Shown piece after piece: positions 1-12,969 of a stretch of DNA of 64,000 bases (positions are counted from its first letter, which is position 1; each line of letters opens with the position of its first letter). A program made the position numbers and the translations under genes. The stretch is from Aerosticca soli (GTDB lineage Bacteria > Pseudomonadota > Gammaproteobacteria > Xanthomonadales > Rhodanobacteraceae). Below the pieces are notes generated by a model. The model did no database searches and was not told where the DNA came from. It was given only the letters and a program-made list of their open reading frames with translations. The stretch spans positions 85,001 through 149,000 of the forward strand of contig NZ_AP018560.1 in the NCBI RefSeq assembly GCF_003967035.1, given 5' to 3'.

Positions 1-2039
<2,039 letters not shown>

Positions 2040-2231
2040 ATAACCCCAAGGCGCTTCGCGCCAACGCCGCGATAGATCCGGCTCCTTCCGCCAGACGCTT
2101 GTCACTCGTTTACCTTATGTTTGACGCGAAGTCCTTGCGCGTAGAGCCACATCCGCCGTCCATGGCGGACTCTTCGAAAAATAAGGACTTCAAAGTTCGA
2201 AGCGGGCGCCACCGGCGCCGCTTCTACCCCT

Positions 2232-2349
2232 TCCCTGGCGGCCATAGCGCTGTGGTCCCACCCGATCCCATCCCGAACTCGGAAGTGAAACGCAGCCGCG
2301 CCGATGGTAGTGTGCAACTTCGCATGCAAGAGTAGGTCACCGCCAGGGT
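2232..2349 (+). rRNA. rrf: 5S ribosomal RNA
   Basis: The sequence matches the bacterial 5S pattern: a 5' arm CCCTGGCG (2233-2240) pairs with CGCCAGGG (2341-2348), and the interior carries the conserved CCCGAACTCGGAAGTGAAAC core. It follows the 23S gene by about 190 bases. I see no tRNA in that spacer, so this is the distal end of an rRNA operon. Confidence 0.96.
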
Positions 2350-2366
2350 CCCCTTCCCATACCCCA

Positions 2367-2403
2367 AACCCCCGCCCAGCCATGGACGGGGGTTCGGTTT
2401 TTT
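2367..2403 (+). terminator. Intrinsic terminator of the rRNA operon
   Basis: An 8-bp GC-rich stem, AACCCCCG at 2367-2374 with CGGGGGTT at 2387-2394, is followed by TCGG and a T run at 2398-2403. It sits 18 bases past the 5S 3' arm and before the rhomboid gene, so it should end rRNA transcription. Confidence 0.85.
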
Positions 2404-2451
2404 CAGGGTGTACATCGAGCTTCGAAGGCCTTTCTCCTCAGGGGCTGCCCA

Positions 2452-3135
2452 ATGTTCGTTCATGTTGAAACGCGGCGCCGGCGATCGTCTCCCTGGGTGA
2501 CGGCGTTGTTGGTGGTCTTCTGCGTCGGCTGTTTCGTCGGTCTTGCGCTGGTGCCGCCGCCCAAGCGTTTATCCTTGCTGCTGCAGTGGGGCACGGTGCC
2601 GGCCAATGTGTTCGACGCGCAGGATTCGTGGCTGCGGCAATGGTGGGATCCGGCATTGCTGCGGCTTTTCACGGCACTGTTCATCCATGTGTCGTGGATC
2701 CATCTCTTGAGCAATCTGCTCTTTTTGACGATTTTCGGCCTTCCGGCCGAACGCCTGCTGGGCTCGTTGCGTTTTTTGTTCCTGTTTCTGGCCGGCGGGA
2801 TGGTGGCCAATCTCGTGGGCGCCCTGACCCTGGCGGGCGTCAAGCTACCCATCATCGGTTGCAGCGGCGCGGTGTCGGCCGTGCTCGGCGCCTATGCGGC
2901 GCTGTTCCCGCGGGCCAGGCTTGGCCTGGTGCTGCCGCTGGGTCTTTACCTCGAGTTCGTGCGGGTGCCCGCTTTTCTGCTCATCGCCATTTGGGTCCTG
3001 CTGCAGCTGCTGTTCAGTTATGCCGGCCCGAGTTATGGCGCGGTGGTGTGGTGGACGCATATCACCGGCTTCCTGTTCGGCATCGTCTTTGCGTTACTCT
3101 CGCGTCAGGCAATCGCACGGCGTCTGCGTGGCTGA
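2452..3135 (+). CDS. Rhomboid-family intramembrane serine protease
   Basis: A 227-residue polytopic membrane protein of the rhomboid family, which cleaves transmembrane segments of other proteins inside the lipid bilayer. The catalytic serine motif GCSG is at residues 136-139 (Ser138), and the partner histidine is His203 in WTHITGFLFG of the last helix. A His-rich HVSWIHLLSN segment lies at about 79-88, as is usual for the second helix. The short N-terminus is basic (RRRR). About six hydrophobic segments are visible. The next gene begins one base after the stop, so the two are probably cotranscribed. The substrate cannot be told from sequence. Confidence 0.9.
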   Translation: MFVHVETRRRRSSPWVTALLVVFCVGCFVGLALVPPPKRLSLLLQWGTVPANVFDAQDSWLRQWWDPALLRLFTALFIHVSWIHLLSNLLFLTIFGLPAERLLGSLRFLFLFLAGGMVANLVGALTLAGVKLPIIGCSGAVSAVLGAYAALFPRARLGLVLPLGLYLEFVRVPAFLLIAIWVLLQLLFSYAGPSYGAVVWWTHITGFLFGIVFALLSRQAIARRLRG

Positions 3136-3136
3136 G

Positions 3137-3460
3137 ATGGATTCCCGAAAGCTCTACAAGATTTCCTTCCTGTCCTTGGGCAAATGCTACGAGCTTTATG
3201 CCGAGCACGTGGCGTCGAGCCCGATGTGGGGATTCACGGAAGTGGCCGGGCTGGTGTTCGATCCGCCCGCTCCCGGCCGGGTGATCGACCCCACCGAAGA
3301 GCGCCTGCGCGAAGAGTTCAAGGACACGCGTGTGTTGCATCTGCCGCTGCAGGCGGTGGTGCGCATCGAGGAGGTCGAGCGCAAGGGGGCGATGCACATA
3401 CGCGATGCGATGGGCGGCGAAAAAATCACCCCTTTCCCGATGCCGCCGCGCAGCCGTTGA
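3137..3460 (+). CDS. DUF1820 family protein
   Basis: A 107-residue soluble protein that I recognise as DUF1820, a family of unknown function common in Gammaproteobacteria. It begins MDSRKLYKISFL and carries the family-like stretches DPTEERLREEF and EKITPFPMP near its C-terminus. The ATG at 3137 lies one base after the rhomboid stop, which supports translational coupling. The frame is open further upstream, but that part overlaps the rhomboid gene and is not needed. No signal peptide or membrane segment is visible. Confidence 0.82.
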   Translation: MDSRKLYKISFLSLGKCYELYAEHVASSPMWGFTEVAGLVFDPPAPGRVIDPTEERLREEFKDTRVLHLPLQAVVRIEEVERKGAMHIRDAMGGEKITPFPMPPRSR

Positions 3461-3481
3461 TCCAAAAGCCGGATCCCGCGG

Positions 3482-4135
3482 ATGAGCGGCATGCGTTGCT
3501 ATCGATACGGTGACCACGCCGTCGTGTTGGCGGCGCAGGGGCCGCCCTCGCTTGCCTGCCAACAGCGGCTATGGACGCTTGCCGAGCGGGTGCGCACCTG
3601 GCCGCAGGTAGAGGACGTCGTGCCGGGCATGAACAATCTCACGTTGATCTGCCGGCCGCTCAGGATGGCCTTTGACGAGCTGACGCACAGATTGCGTGCC
3701 GCCTGGATGGATGCCGAGGCGGAGGCGCTGAGTGGCCGCGAGGTGGATATTCCGGTCGATTACGGCGGCGAGCATGGGCCGGACCTGGAGGAGGTCGCGC
3801 GCCTGACCGGTCTGACTGCCGGCGAGGTGGTGTCGCGCCACGCCGGTGGCGACTATGTGGTGTTTTTTCTGGGCTTCCTGCCGGGGTTTGCCTATCTGGG
3901 CGGATTGGACCCGCGCCTGCACGTGCCGCGCCGTGCCACGCCGCGGCTGTCGGTGCCGGCAGGCTCGGTAGGCATCGGCGGTGCCCAGACCGGCATCTAT
4001 CCGCTGGCCGCGCCGGGCGGATGGCAACTGATCGGGCGCACGTGCGAGGTGTTGTTCGACCCGACACGCACGCCGCCGACCCTGCTTGCGCCGGGCGATC
4101 GCGTGCGGTTCCGCATCGCCAGCGTGCGGCCGTGA
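3482..4135 (+). CDS. pxpB: 5-oxoprolinase subunit PxpB (KipI family)
   Basis: First gene of a three-subunit, ATP-dependent 5-oxoprolinase that opens 5-oxoproline (pyroglutamate) to glutamate, a damage-clearing reaction in the cytoplasm. The 217-residue product has the KipI signature GFLPGFAYLGG at about residues 130-140 and the family ending with FDPTRTPPTLLAPGDRVRF. Its stop codon shares one base with the start of pxpC (TGATG at 4133-4137), so the genes are translationally coupled. Older annotation calls this a kinase A inhibitor or an allophanate hydrolase subunit 1; the complete pxpBCA set favours 5-oxoprolinase. Confidence 0.92.
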   Translation: MSGMRCYRYGDHAVVLAAQGPPSLACQQRLWTLAERVRTWPQVEDVVPGMNNLTLICRPLRMAFDELTHRLRAAWMDAEAEALSGREVDIPVDYGGEHGPDLEEVARLTGLTAGEVVSRHAGGDYVVFFLGFLPGFAYLGGLDPRLHVPRRATPRLSVPAGSVGIGGAQTGIYPLAAPGGWQLIGRTCEVLFDPTRTPPTLLAPGDRVRFRIASVRP

Positions 4136-5163
4136 TGAGTAGGGGCGCGCCGGTCGTCGAGGTGTTGCGCGCCGGCTTGCTGTCGAGTGTGCAGGACCGC
4201 GGCCGGTTCGGCTGGCGGCACCTCGGCATCGTACAAAGCGGCGCCCTGGATGCGCTCGCGCTCGAACTCGGCAATCGCCTGGTCGGCAATGCGCCGACGG
4301 CCGCGGCCATCGAGATCACGCTCGGTCCGGCGCGTTTTCGCTTCACCGGGGCGACGCGGGTGGCGCTCACCGGCGGCCTGTTCGCGGCGAAGCTCGATGA
4401 TCGGCCGTTTTCCAGCGGGTGGAGCATCCCGGTGCCGGCCGGCGCGGTGCTGAGCCTGCCGGCGGCAAGCGCTGGCATGCGCGGCTATCTGTGCGTGAGC
4501 GGCGGCGTGGCGGTGCCGCGGGTGTTGGGTTCGCGCAGCACCGATCTTGCCGCCGGCTTCGGCGGCTGGCAGGGACGCGCCCTGCGCGATGGCGATGCGC
4601 TGCCGCTCGGCGCGCCGGCGTGGGCGGCTGGCATCCATGCGCCGGCCTTCGGCGTCAGGCTGCCAGAAAATGCCTGCGGATCCTGCCCGCAGACGGCCGA
4701 GGCCGAGCCGCTGACGGTGCGCGTCATGCCGGGGCCCGAGTACGGCGCTTTGCCGCGGGCGACGCGGCGGCGCTGGTGGACACAGACCTGGCGGCTGTCG
4801 GCCGACAGCAACCGCATGGGCTATCGCCTGACCGGTGCGGAACTCGACCGTGGGGGCCAGGCGAGCCTGCCTTCGCACGCGGTCGTACCGGGGACGATCC
4901 AGGTGCCGCCGGACGGCCGGCCGATCATCCTCATGAACGATGCGCAGACTACCGGCGGCTATCCGCGCATCGGCGTGGTGATCGCCGCCGATCTGTGGCG
5001 GCTGGCCCAGCTCAGGCTCAAGGCGCCGGTACGTTTCGTGCCGGTCACGGTCGCCGCGGCGTGGGCCGCGTGCTGGGCCGAGCGTCATTATCTGCGCCGG
5101 ATCGATGCGGCGCTGCGTCTGGCCGGGCTGCCGGGAGAACCGCATGACGACAGCAATGGTTGA
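4135..5163 (+). CDS. pxpC: 5-oxoprolinase subunit PxpC (KipA, biotin-dependent carboxyltransferase-like)
   Basis: Second subunit of the 5-oxoprolinase complex, 342 residues. It carries the KipA/urea amidolyase-type signature [15 protein letters not shown] at about residues 16-30, followed by [18 protein letters not shown], and the late stretch [20 protein letters not shown]. The start ATG at 4135 overlaps the pxpB stop; a longer open frame reaches back to 4021 but lies inside pxpB. The 3' end overlaps the proposed pxpA start by 20 bases. The protein probably forms the KipI-KipA heterocomplex that works with PxpA. Confidence 0.92.
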   Translation: MSRGAPVVEVLRAGLLSSVQDRGRFGWRHLGIVQSGALDALALELGNRLVGNAPTAAAIEITLGPARFRFTGATRVALTGGLFAAKLDDRPFSSGWSIPVPAGAVLSLPAASAGMRGYLCVSGGVAVPRVLGSRSTDLAAGFGGWQGRALRDGDALPLGAPAWAAGIHAPAFGVRLPENACGSCPQTAEAEPLTVRVMPGPEYGALPRATRRRWWTQTWRLSADSNRMGYRLTGAELDRGGQASLPSHAVVPGTIQVPPDGRPIILMNDAQTTGGYPRIGVVIAADLWRLAQLRLKAPVRFVPVTVAAAWAACWAERHYLRRIDAALRLAGLPGEPHDDSNG

Positions 5164-5914
5164 GATCGACCTCAATGCCGATGTCGGCGAGGGCTGCGGC
5201 ACCGACGAGGCGCTGTTGGAACTGGTGAGCTCGGCCAACATCGCCTGCGGCTGGCATGCCGGCGACGCACGGACGATGCGCGCATGCGTACGCGCCGCGC
5301 TGGCGCAAGGCGTGGCGATCGGCGCGCACCCGAGTTTTCCCGACCGCGAGCATTTCGGCCGCCGACCCATGCAGGTGCCGGCCGACGAGCTGCGCGCCGG
5401 CGTGCTCTATCAGATCGGCGCGCTGGAGGCGATCGCGCGGGCCGAGGGCGGCAGGCTGGCGCACGTCAAGCCGCACGGCGCGCTATACAACCAGGCGGCA
5501 CGCGATCCGGCGCTGGCCGAGGTGATCGTCGCGGCCGTGCGTGATTTCGATCCGCAACTGGCGCTGTACTGCCTGGCCGGCAGCCGCTGCGCGCAACTCG
5601 CCCGCGCGGCTGGACTTTGCGTGGTCGAGGAAGCCTTCGCCGACCGGGCCTATCGCGCCGACGGCAGTCTGGTGCCGCGCGACGAACCCTGCGCGCTCAT
5701 CGAGGACGTCGACACGATGCTGGCGCGCGTGCTCGAGATGCTGCGCCACCGGCGCGTCACTACCCGCGAGGGCGACTCGATACCCTTGTCGGTGCAGACC
5801 ATCTGCCTGCACGGCGATGGCGCGCAGGCGATCGCCCTGGCGCGGGCCTTGCGCCAGGCGCTGCTCGAACACGGCGTGCGCATCCGCGCACCTTGTCATC
5901 GCGATACGGTCTGA
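5144..5914 (+). CDS. pxpA: 5-oxoprolinase subunit PxpA (LamB/YcsF family)
   Basis: Third 5-oxoprolinase subunit, 256 residues, of the LamB/YcsF family. Family blocks are clear: DLNADVGEG near residue 9, [12 protein letters not shown] near 30, [14 protein letters not shown] near 63, and VKPHGALYN in the middle. GGGAGAACCGC precedes the ATG at 5144 and favours it over the second ATG at 5156; either start overlaps the end of pxpC. It closes the pxpBCA operon. The stop codon is followed immediately by a run of hairpins. Confidence 0.92.
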   Translation: MTTAMVEIDLNADVGEGCGTDEALLELVSSANIACGWHAGDARTMRACVRAALAQGVAIGAHPSFPDREHFGRRPMQVPADELRAGVLYQIGALEAIARAEGGRLAHVKPHGALYNQAARDPALAEVIVAAVRDFDPQLALYCLAGSRCAQLARAAGLCVVEEAFADRAYRADGSLVPRDEPCALIEDVDTMLARVLEMLRHRRVTTREGDSIPLSVQTICLHGDGAQAIALARALRQALLEHGVRIRAPCHRDTV

Positions 5915-6063
5915 AGGAAGCGCTGATTTATGCAGTGCTTCCTGGCCGGGGCAGGATGCCCCGGCATGAGTCTAAGGGCGCAAGCCCTTGGATTCATGGA
6001 GCGCGGCGCGGGCGTGACCCTTGCCGCAGCGAGCTGAAAAATGCCATGGACGGAATTTTCAGC
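5915..6063. repeat. Array of consecutive hairpins between pxpA and the convergent amidotransferase gene
   Basis: Right after the pxpA stop three hairpins sit back to back. The first is 5915-5925 with 5933-5943 (10 of 11 pairs, AGGAAGCGCTG against CAGTGCTTCCT). The second is 5945-5953 with 5957-5965 (9 perfect pairs, GCCGGGGCA). The third is 5966-5979 with 5984-5997 (14 pairs including two G-T, closed by a GCAA loop). A fourth, GCTGAAAA (6033-6040) with TTTTCAGC (6056-6063), ends just before the convergent gene. It may be a dispersed intergenic palindromic element or a bidirectional transcript end. No long T run follows the first three stems. Confidence 0.6.
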
Positions 6064-6070
6064 ATCTCCC

Positions 6071-6817
6071 TTAAGCTTCCCCGGCGCCGGTCATGTGCCG
6101 GCGGACGAAACGGCGCAGCAGTCCGCGCGCCACCGGCGTGGCCGCCACCTGGCGGAACAGTCGTCCGGGATCGTCGCCCTCGCTGCGGATCGCCGCGTGC
6201 TTGTGCCGCACGTAGGCGCGCATCACTTCGGCGTTGAATTCCGGATGGAACTGCACGCTCAAGGCGTATCGGCCATAGCGCACCAGGTGATGCGGGTCGC
6301 GCTCGGAACGCGCGAGCGCGATGGCGCCCGGTGGCAATTCCATCACGCCCTGCTCATGCGTGGTGTGGGCGCGGAAGCTGGCCGGCAGGTTGCCGGCGAG
6401 CGGGTCGAGCGCGGCCTCGGGCCGGCAGGTGATCAGCTGCGTGCCGATCTCGCGACCGTCCGGCAGATAGTCGACGCGTCCGCCCAGCGCATGCGCCATC
6501 AGTTGATGGCCGTAACAGACGCCGAACAGCGGCAGCTCGACGTCCATGGCGTCGCGGATCCACCCGGCCGTGTGCTCGCTCCAGGACAGTCGTTCGGTGA
6601 CCATCGCCGCCGAGCCGGTGATGAGGGCGCCGGCCACGCTGCGCGGCGGCGGCAGCGCGTCGCCAGCGGCGACATCGACCACGCGCACGGCCGACACCGG
6701 CAGCGCGGCGGCGATCCGGAACCAGTGCGGAAAGTCGCCGTGCCGGGCGCGAATCGGCGTCGGCGCGCTGCCGGTGCGGATGATCAGGACGGGTTTCGGC
6801 GGCATCACTTTACGCAT
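6071..6817 (-). CDS. Class I glutamine amidotransferase (GMP synthase-like domain protein)
   Basis: A 248-residue stand-alone class I glutamine amidotransferase. The nucleophile elbow FGVCYGHQ puts Cys101 as catalytic, with the His191/Glu193 pair in FHPEF completing the triad. Such proteins hydrolyse glutamine or gamma-glutamyl bonds; the acceptor substrate is unknown here, and the family is often labelled GMP synthase-like or YfeJ-like. Two starts are possible, ATG at 6817 or ATG at 6805 (MPPKP); I give the longer. It lies 17 bases downstream of the GspE-like gene on the same strand, so the two may be cotranscribed. Confidence 0.85.
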   Translation of the reverse strand: MRKVMPPKPVLIIRTGSAPTPIRARHGDFPHWFRIAAALPVSAVRVVDVAAGDALPPPRSVAGALITGSAAMVTERLSWSEHTAGWIRDAMDVELPLFGVCYGHQLMAHALGGRVDYLPDGREIGTQLITCRPEAALDPLAGNLPASFRAHTTHEQGVMELPPGAIALARSERDPHHLVRYGRYALSVQFHPEFNAEVMRAYVRHKHAAIRSEGDDPGRLFRQVAATPVARGLLRRFVRRHMTGAGEA

Positions 6818-6834
6818 GCTGGGTTTGGACGTCT

Positions 6835-8655
6835 TTACGGATCGATGGCCAAAAGCTCGTCGCTGGGCGGCAGCACGGCGAGCACTTCTTCCACCGTGGT
6901 CACCCCGCGCGCCACCTGCGCGGCCGCCGAAATGCGCAGCGGCCGCATGCCCTCGGCCAGTGCAGCGGCGGCGAAGCGGTTGAGATCCAGCTGCGGCGTG
7001 ATGAGGCCGCGCAGCCGGGCGCCGAGCGAGAGCATCTCGTAGATGCCGGTGCGGCCGAGAAAGCCGGTATGCCGGCATTCCAGGCAGCCCACCGGTCGGC
7101 AGACCTGTGCCGGCAGCGGCAAGGACCAGCCGTGGGTGAGCGCGGCCCAGGTATGCGGGTCCTGCGCGGCCGGCTGCTTGCAGTGCGCGCACAGCGTGCG
7201 CACCAGGCGCTGGGCGACGACACCGGTCAGCGTGGACTGGATGAGATAGTGCGGCACGCCGAGATCGAGCAGGCGGGTGACCGCGCTCGGCGCATCGTTG
7301 GTATGCAGGGTCGACAACACCAGATGGCCGGTGAGCGAGGCCTGCACCGCCATCTGCGCGGTTTCCAGGTCGCGGATCTCGCCGATCATGATGATGTCCG
7401 GATCCTGCCGCAGCAGCGTGCGCACGCCGGCGGCGAAGTCGAGGTCGATCGCCGGCTGCACCTGCATCTGGTTGAACTCGGGGCTGACCATCTCGATCGG
7501 GTCTTCCACCGTGCACACGTTGAGCTCGGGCGTGGCCAGGTGCTTGAGCGTGGAATAGAGCGTGGTGGTTTTGCCGGAGCCGGTCGGCCCGGTCACCAGC
7601 ACGATGCCGTGCGGACGCTCGACCATGCCGCGCCAGGCGGCGTTTTCCTCCGCCGAGAAGCCGAGCTGGGCGAAATCCTTGGCGACGATGTCCGGATCGA
7701 AGATACGCATCACCACCTTCTCGCCGAAGGCGGTGGGCATGGTCGAGATGCGCAGCTCCACCTCGCGGCCGGCGGCCGAGCGGGTCTTGATGCGGCCATC
7801 CTGCGGGCGGCGCTTCTCGGCCACGTCCATGCGCGCGAGGATCTTGATGCGCGCGGTCACCGCGGTCATCACCGGCGGCGGCAGCTCGAACACCTTGTGC
7901 ATCACGCCGTCGATGCGAAAGCGCATGCGGCCGGCCTCGCGGCGCGGCTCCAGGTGGATGTCCGAGGCGCGCTGCTCGAAGGCGTACTGCAGCAGCCAGT
8001 CGACGATGTGCACGACGTGGCGGTCGTCGGCGCCGACCTCGCCGCTCTTGCCGAGTTCGACCAGCTGCTCGAAATTGAGCAGCGCGCCGCCGTCGTAGCC
8101 GCCGTTGGCCTTGGCGTCCTGGGCGAGCTGGATCGAGCGCTGGACGCCGTAGAACTCCTGCAGATAGCGGTTGATGTCGATCGGGCTGGACACCACGCGC
8201 TTGATGTCGCGGCGGAGCATCTGCGCGAGGTCAGCCGCCCAGGCCGCATCGAACGGCTCGGCGCTGGCGAAGGTCGCCTCGCCGGGCGCGGCGGCCACCG
8301 GCAGGATGCGATGACGCTGCGCGTAGGCGTGGCTCACCACCTGGGTGACCGCGGCCACGTCGATCTTCATCGGATCGATCTTGAGATAGGGCAACCCGGC
8401 CTGGCCGGCCAGCCACTCCGTGAGGTTTTCCAGGCTGAGCGGCCGCCCTGGATCGCGCAGGTTGGCCAGGCGCGCGTTGGCGATCACCACCAGGGGATGC
8501 AGTTCCACCGTACTGCGTCCGGCGCGCTGGCCCATGCGCACCTGGCGCGCATCCTCCGCGGTGATGAAGCCATCAGCGACCAGCGCGGCCAGGACGTCTT
8601 CGAGCCCCAGCCGGCCGCGCCGGCCGAGCAGAGTGGCAATGGGCGAGGCGGCCAT
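6835..8655 (-). CDS. GspE/PilB-type secretion or pilus assembly ATPase (orphan)
   Basis: A 606-residue member of the GspE/PulE/PilB ATPases that power type II secretion or type IV pilus assembly. An N-terminal GspE domain comes first, with a helical region at about 1-170. The Walker A motif GPTGSGKTT is at 356-364, the Asp box and Walker B ([12 protein letters not shown]) are at 418-429, and the tetracysteine zinc motif is C489/C492 and C524/C527. GAAGGAGC lies about 12 bases before the ATG at 8655. No other secretion or pilus gene is in the window, so it stands alone beside glyQ. GspE and PilB cannot be separated from sequence alone. Confidence 0.88.
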   Translation of the reverse strand: MAASPIATLLGRRGRLGLEDVLAALVADGFITAEDARQVRMGQRAGRSTVELHPLVVIANARLANLRDPGRPLSLENLTEWLAGQAGLPYLKIDPMKIDVAAVTQVVSHAYAQRHRILPVAAAPGEATFASAEPFDAAWAADLAQMLRRDIKRVVSSPIDINRYLQEFYGVQRSIQLAQDAKANGGYDGGALLNFEQLVELGKSGEVGADDRHVVHIVDWLLQYAFEQRASDIHLEPRREAGRMRFRIDGVMHKVFELPPPVMTAVTARIKILARMDVAEKRRPQDGRIKTRSAAGREVELRISTMPTAFGEKVVMRIFDPDIVAKDFAQLGFSAEENAAWRGMVERPHGIVLVTGPTGSGKTTTLYSTLKHLATPELNVCTVEDPIEMVSPEFNQMQVQPAIDLDFAAGVRTLLRQDPDIIMIGEIRDLETAQMAVQASLTGHLVLSTLHTNDAPSAVTRLLDLGVPHYLIQSTLTGVVAQRLVRTLCAHCKQPAAQDPHTWAALTHGWSLPLPAQVCRPVGCLECRHTGFLGRTGIYEMLSLGARLRGLITPQLDLNRFAAAALAEGMRPLRISAAAQVARGVTTVEEVLAVLPPSDELLAIDP

Positions 8656-8730
8656 GGCGGCGCGGGTGCTCCTTCGCAAATGCAAGCCTTGCCGGACAGC
8701 ATAGCGGCCGTGGGCGCTGCGGGGCACGGT

Positions 8731-8736
8731 TATACT
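8731..8736 (+). promoter_or_regulatory. Possible -10 element of the glyQS operon
   Basis: TATACT lies 34 bases before the glyQ start in the short gap between divergent genes. I see no convincing -35 hexamer at 16-18 bases, so the call rests on the -10 match and position only. Confidence 0.3.
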
Positions 8737-8769
8737 TGTCGGCTTCACGTCCGTGTCGCCACAAAGCCC

Positions 8770-9677
<908 letters not shown>

Positions 9678-9681
<4 letters not shown>

Positions 9682-11792
9682 GCCAGCCCAAGTCGCTGCT
9701 GATCGAGCTGGGCACCGAGGAACTGCCGCCCGGCGCACTCGACGAACTGGCCGCCGCCTTCCTGCGCGGCATCTGCCAGGGCCTTTCCTCCCGCGGCATC
9801 GACGCCGGGCTGTCGTCGGCCCGTGCCTACGCATCGCCACGCCGGCTGGTCGTATACGTGCCGGCGGTGGCCGCCGCGCAGCCGGCGCAGACCATCGAGC
9901 GCCGCGGCCCGGCGGTGCGCGCCGCGCTGGATGCCGAGGGCCAGCCGGGTCCGGCCCTGCTGGGTTTTGCGCGCTCCTGCGGCGTCGCCGTGGAACAGCT
10001 GGAACAACTCACGACCGACAAGGGCGCCTGGTTCGTCTATCGCAGCGTGCAGCCCGGCCAACCCGTCGCCGCGCTGCTGCCGGCCATCGTCGACGAGGCG
10101 CTCAAGGGGCTGCCGATCCCGCGGCCGATGCGCTGGGCCGACCACGACTTCAGCTTCGTGCGCCCGGTGCACTGGCTGGTGATGCTGCACGGCGACGCGC
10201 TGGTCGAGGGCAAGGTGCTGGGGCTTGCCAGCGGACGGCTTTCGCGCGGCCATCGCTTCATGCATCCGGGCCCGGTGCCGATCGCCGACGCCGACGGCTG
10301 GCTGGACGCGCTGCGGGCGGCGCGCGTGTTGGCCGATCCCGCCGAGCGCCGCGCCCGTATCCGCGACGAGGTCGCCCGCGCGGCGGCGCAGACCGGCGGC
10401 GTGCCGCAACTGGACGAGGCCCTGCTCGATGAGATCGCCAACCTCACCGAATGGCCGGTGGCGATCGCCTGCGCCTTCGAGCGCGAGTACCTGGCGGTGC
10501 CGCCGGAGGTGCTGATCACCACCATGGAAACGAACCAGAAGTTCGTGCCCGTGCTGGATGCGCAGGGGCGGCTCACCGAGCACTTCATCGGCGTGGCCAA
10601 TGTCCACAGCGCCGATCCGGCGCAGATCCGCAAGGGTTACGAGCGGGTGATCCGCCCGCGCTTCGCCGATGCCAAGTTCTTCTGGGACGAGGATCTCAAG
10701 ACGCCGCTGGCCGGCTACCAGGAGGCGCTCAAGCAGGTCACCTACCAGCAGGCGCTCGGCACCCTGTGGGGCAAGAGCCTGCGCGTGGCCGAGCTGTCGC
10801 GCATCATCGCCGGCCGGATCGGCGTCGATGCCGCCGCGGCCACGCGGGCGGCGGCCCTGGCCAAGTGCGACCTGGTCACCCGCATGGTCGGGGAGTTTCC
10901 CGAGCTGCAGGGCATCATGGGCCGCTATTACGCGCAGCATCACGGCGAGTCGCCGGACGTGGCCGCGGCGATCGACGAGCACTACCGGCCGCGTTTCGCC
11001 GGCGATGCCATCGCCGCGGGGGCTCTCGGCCGCGTGCTCGCCGTCGCCGATCGCGTGGATACCCTGGCCGGCATTTTCGCCGTCGGCCTCAAGCCGACCG
11101 GCAACAAGGATCCGTTCGCCTTGCGCCGCGCCGCGCTGGGGCTGGCGCGCACCTTGATCGAGGGCGAGCTCGATCTCGACCTCGACGCGCTCATCGTCGA
11201 GGCGCTGGAGCTGCTGCCGGTCACCGCGTTCGGCGGCCAGGAAGGCACGGCGCCCGCCACCCGCCGGGCCGCCCTGCGCGGTGAACTCATGGGCTTCGTG
11301 TTCGAGCGCCTGCGCGGCTATTACGCCGAGCGCGGCTTCGACGTCGCCGCTTTCGAGGCCGTGCTCGCGGTGCGGCCGACCAACCTGCACGATTTCGACC
11401 GTCGTCTGCGCGCCGTGCTCGCCTTCGCCGGCCGCCCCGAGGCGGCGAGCCTGGCCGCGGCCAACAAGCGCGTGGCCAACCTGCTGCGCAAGGAAGAGGA
11501 AAGCGGCGCGGCGATTCCGGCCAAGGTCGATCCGGCCCGCCTCGAACTGGAGGCCGAGCGCGCCCTGGCCGCGGCGCTCGAGGCCGCCCGCAGCGACGCC
11601 GCGGCGGCCTTGCGCAGGGGCGACTATGCAGCCGCGCTGGAACGGCTCGCCCGGCTGCAGCCGGAGGTCGACCGCTTCTTCGACGAAGTACTGGTCAATG
11701 CCGAAGATCCCGCGCTGCGCGCCAATCGCCTGGCCTTGCTCGCCCAGCTGCGGCGCGAATTCGGTGCCATCGCCGACATCGCACGGCTGTGA
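9678..11792 (+). CDS. glyS: Glycine-tRNA ligase beta subunit
   Basis: Beta chain of glycyl-tRNA synthetase, 704 residues, typical length. It begins [16 protein letters not shown], a hallmark of the family, and ends with an anticodon-binding/DALR-like region containing [19 protein letters not shown]. The beta chain recognises tRNA-Gly, while the alpha chain holds the aminoacylation site. ATG at 9678 overlaps the glyQ stop, so production of the two chains is coupled. Confidence 0.97.
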
Positions 11793-11986
11793 GCGGCCAG
11801 CTGCCCGGCAGGTGATCCAGGTCGCGTCGATCACCGCCAGGCGGACTTGACTTTCCCGTCCGCGGGGGTTTGCTCTATCCTTGCAGCCTCCCCCGAAGAG
11901 GCTTTGAGGATCCGCGCGCGGATGCCCGGGCTTTTTCCGTTTTCAGCGTCGCCCCCTCGTTCCCTTTATCAGTTCAAGAGGTCCCC

Positions 11987-12856
11987 ATGCGCAGGATGGT
12001 TTGGTCATTGATGTCCGCGGCCGCGTTGGTCCTGGCCGGCTGTCACGGCGCGGATTCCGATTCCGCATCGCCGGGTGCGCCGGCCGGCAGTGCCAGCAGC
12101 CGTGCCGCCGCCCAGCCGGCCAACCGCGTCACCGGCACCATCAACCTGCGCGAGGGCAGCGCCCCGCCTTCGGCCGACGCCAAGCTCGAGATCCGCCTGG
12201 TCGACGTCTCGGCCCAGGACGCCGCGCCGCTGGCCAGCAAGACGATCGCGCCGGCCAACCAGTTTCCGCTGTCGTTCGAGCTCGACTTCAACCCGGCGGA
12301 CATCAACCCGGCCGACCTCTACGTGGTGCAGGCCGAGCTGGTCGATGGCGAGCGCCATTACGCGATGGTCCTGCAGACCCCGGTGCTGACCAAGGGCGCC
12401 TCCAACCAGGTGTCGATCCAGCTCGCGGCCGAGCAGACGCCCGGCGAGAAGCAGCTGCGTGAATTCCAGGCGCTGCAAAAGCAGCTCGGCGGCATGAAGA
12501 TCACCAGCGGCACCCGGCTCGACAAGGACGTGTCGCGGGCCTGGCAGGTGTTCCGCGCCGGCGGCACCGTGCGTCTGGTACGCATGCAGGCCGATTACGG
12601 CGACAAGGGCTTCGTCAGCACCGACTACGCCTACCAGGACGGCGCGCCCTGGGTCATCGTGCAGCAGAAGAAGTCCGGCAAGGATGCCAAGCCGGACGCG
12701 GTGATCCGCGTGGCCTGGGACAAGAGCGGCAACGTGGTGCTGCACGAGACCGAGGCCGGCGGCAAGACCTCGCCGCTGGCGGACGACGAGGTGGCCCGGC
12801 TCAAGAAGGAAGCCCAGGACGTACTCGGCATGGTGACCGGCGGCAAGGGCAAGTAA
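11987..12856 (+). CDS. YbaY/YscW-like lipoprotein
   Basis: A 289-residue predicted outer-membrane lipoprotein. The signal peptide ends in the lipobox LAGC, with Cys19 as the lipidated residue, followed by an Ala/Ser-rich linker. Residues about 45-145 (VTGTINLREG to SNQVSIQL) match the YbaY/YscW beta-sandwich pattern. The remaining C-terminal part (about 150-289) looks like a second alpha/beta domain that I do not recognise. CAAGAGG precedes the ATG at 11987. A strong terminator follows 27 bases after the stop. The function is unknown; YscW relatives act as pilotins for secretins, which is only suggestive here. Confidence 0.75.
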   Translation: MRRMVWSLMSAAALVLAGCHGADSDSASPGAPAGSASSRAAAQPANRVTGTINLREGSAPPSADAKLEIRLVDVSAQDAAPLASKTIAPANQFPLSFELDFNPADINPADLYVVQAELVDGERHYAMVLQTPVLTKGASNQVSIQLAAEQTPGEKQLREFQALQKQLGGMKITSGTRLDKDVSRAWQVFRAGGTVRLVRMQADYGDKGFVSTDYAYQDGAPWVIVQQKKSGKDAKPDAVIRVAWDKSGNVVLHETEAGGKTSPLADDEVARLKKEAQDVLGMVTGGKGK

Positions 12857-12883
12857 CGCCGTCCCCGCGCTTCGTCACCGTCA

Positions 12884-12923
12884 GCCACGAAAAAGCCCGC
12901 CGGATGGCGGGCTTTTTCGTGGC
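12884..12923. terminator. Bidirectional intrinsic terminator (lipoprotein gene / rpmB-rpmG)
   Basis: A perfect 18-bp inverted repeat, 12884-12901 with 12906-12923, has a four-base loop GGAT. The A5 and T5 tracts inside the arms give a U-run in both directions. It separates the plus-strand lipoprotein gene from the minus-strand rpmG. Confidence 0.93.
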
Positions 12924-12969
12924 GGCACCGTCCGCTTCGCAAGCGGCGGCGCGCGGGAGGTCAAGGCGC

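Noticed and set aside
2040-2231. A tRNA between 23S and 5S rRNA genes
   Set aside because: I looked for a cloverleaf and a TTCGA-type T loop and found none.
7069-8769. A 5' extension of glyQ across the GspE-like gene
   Set aside because: The GlyQ family starts at MPAPTFQEV (8770), and the upstream frame is antisense to the ATPase.
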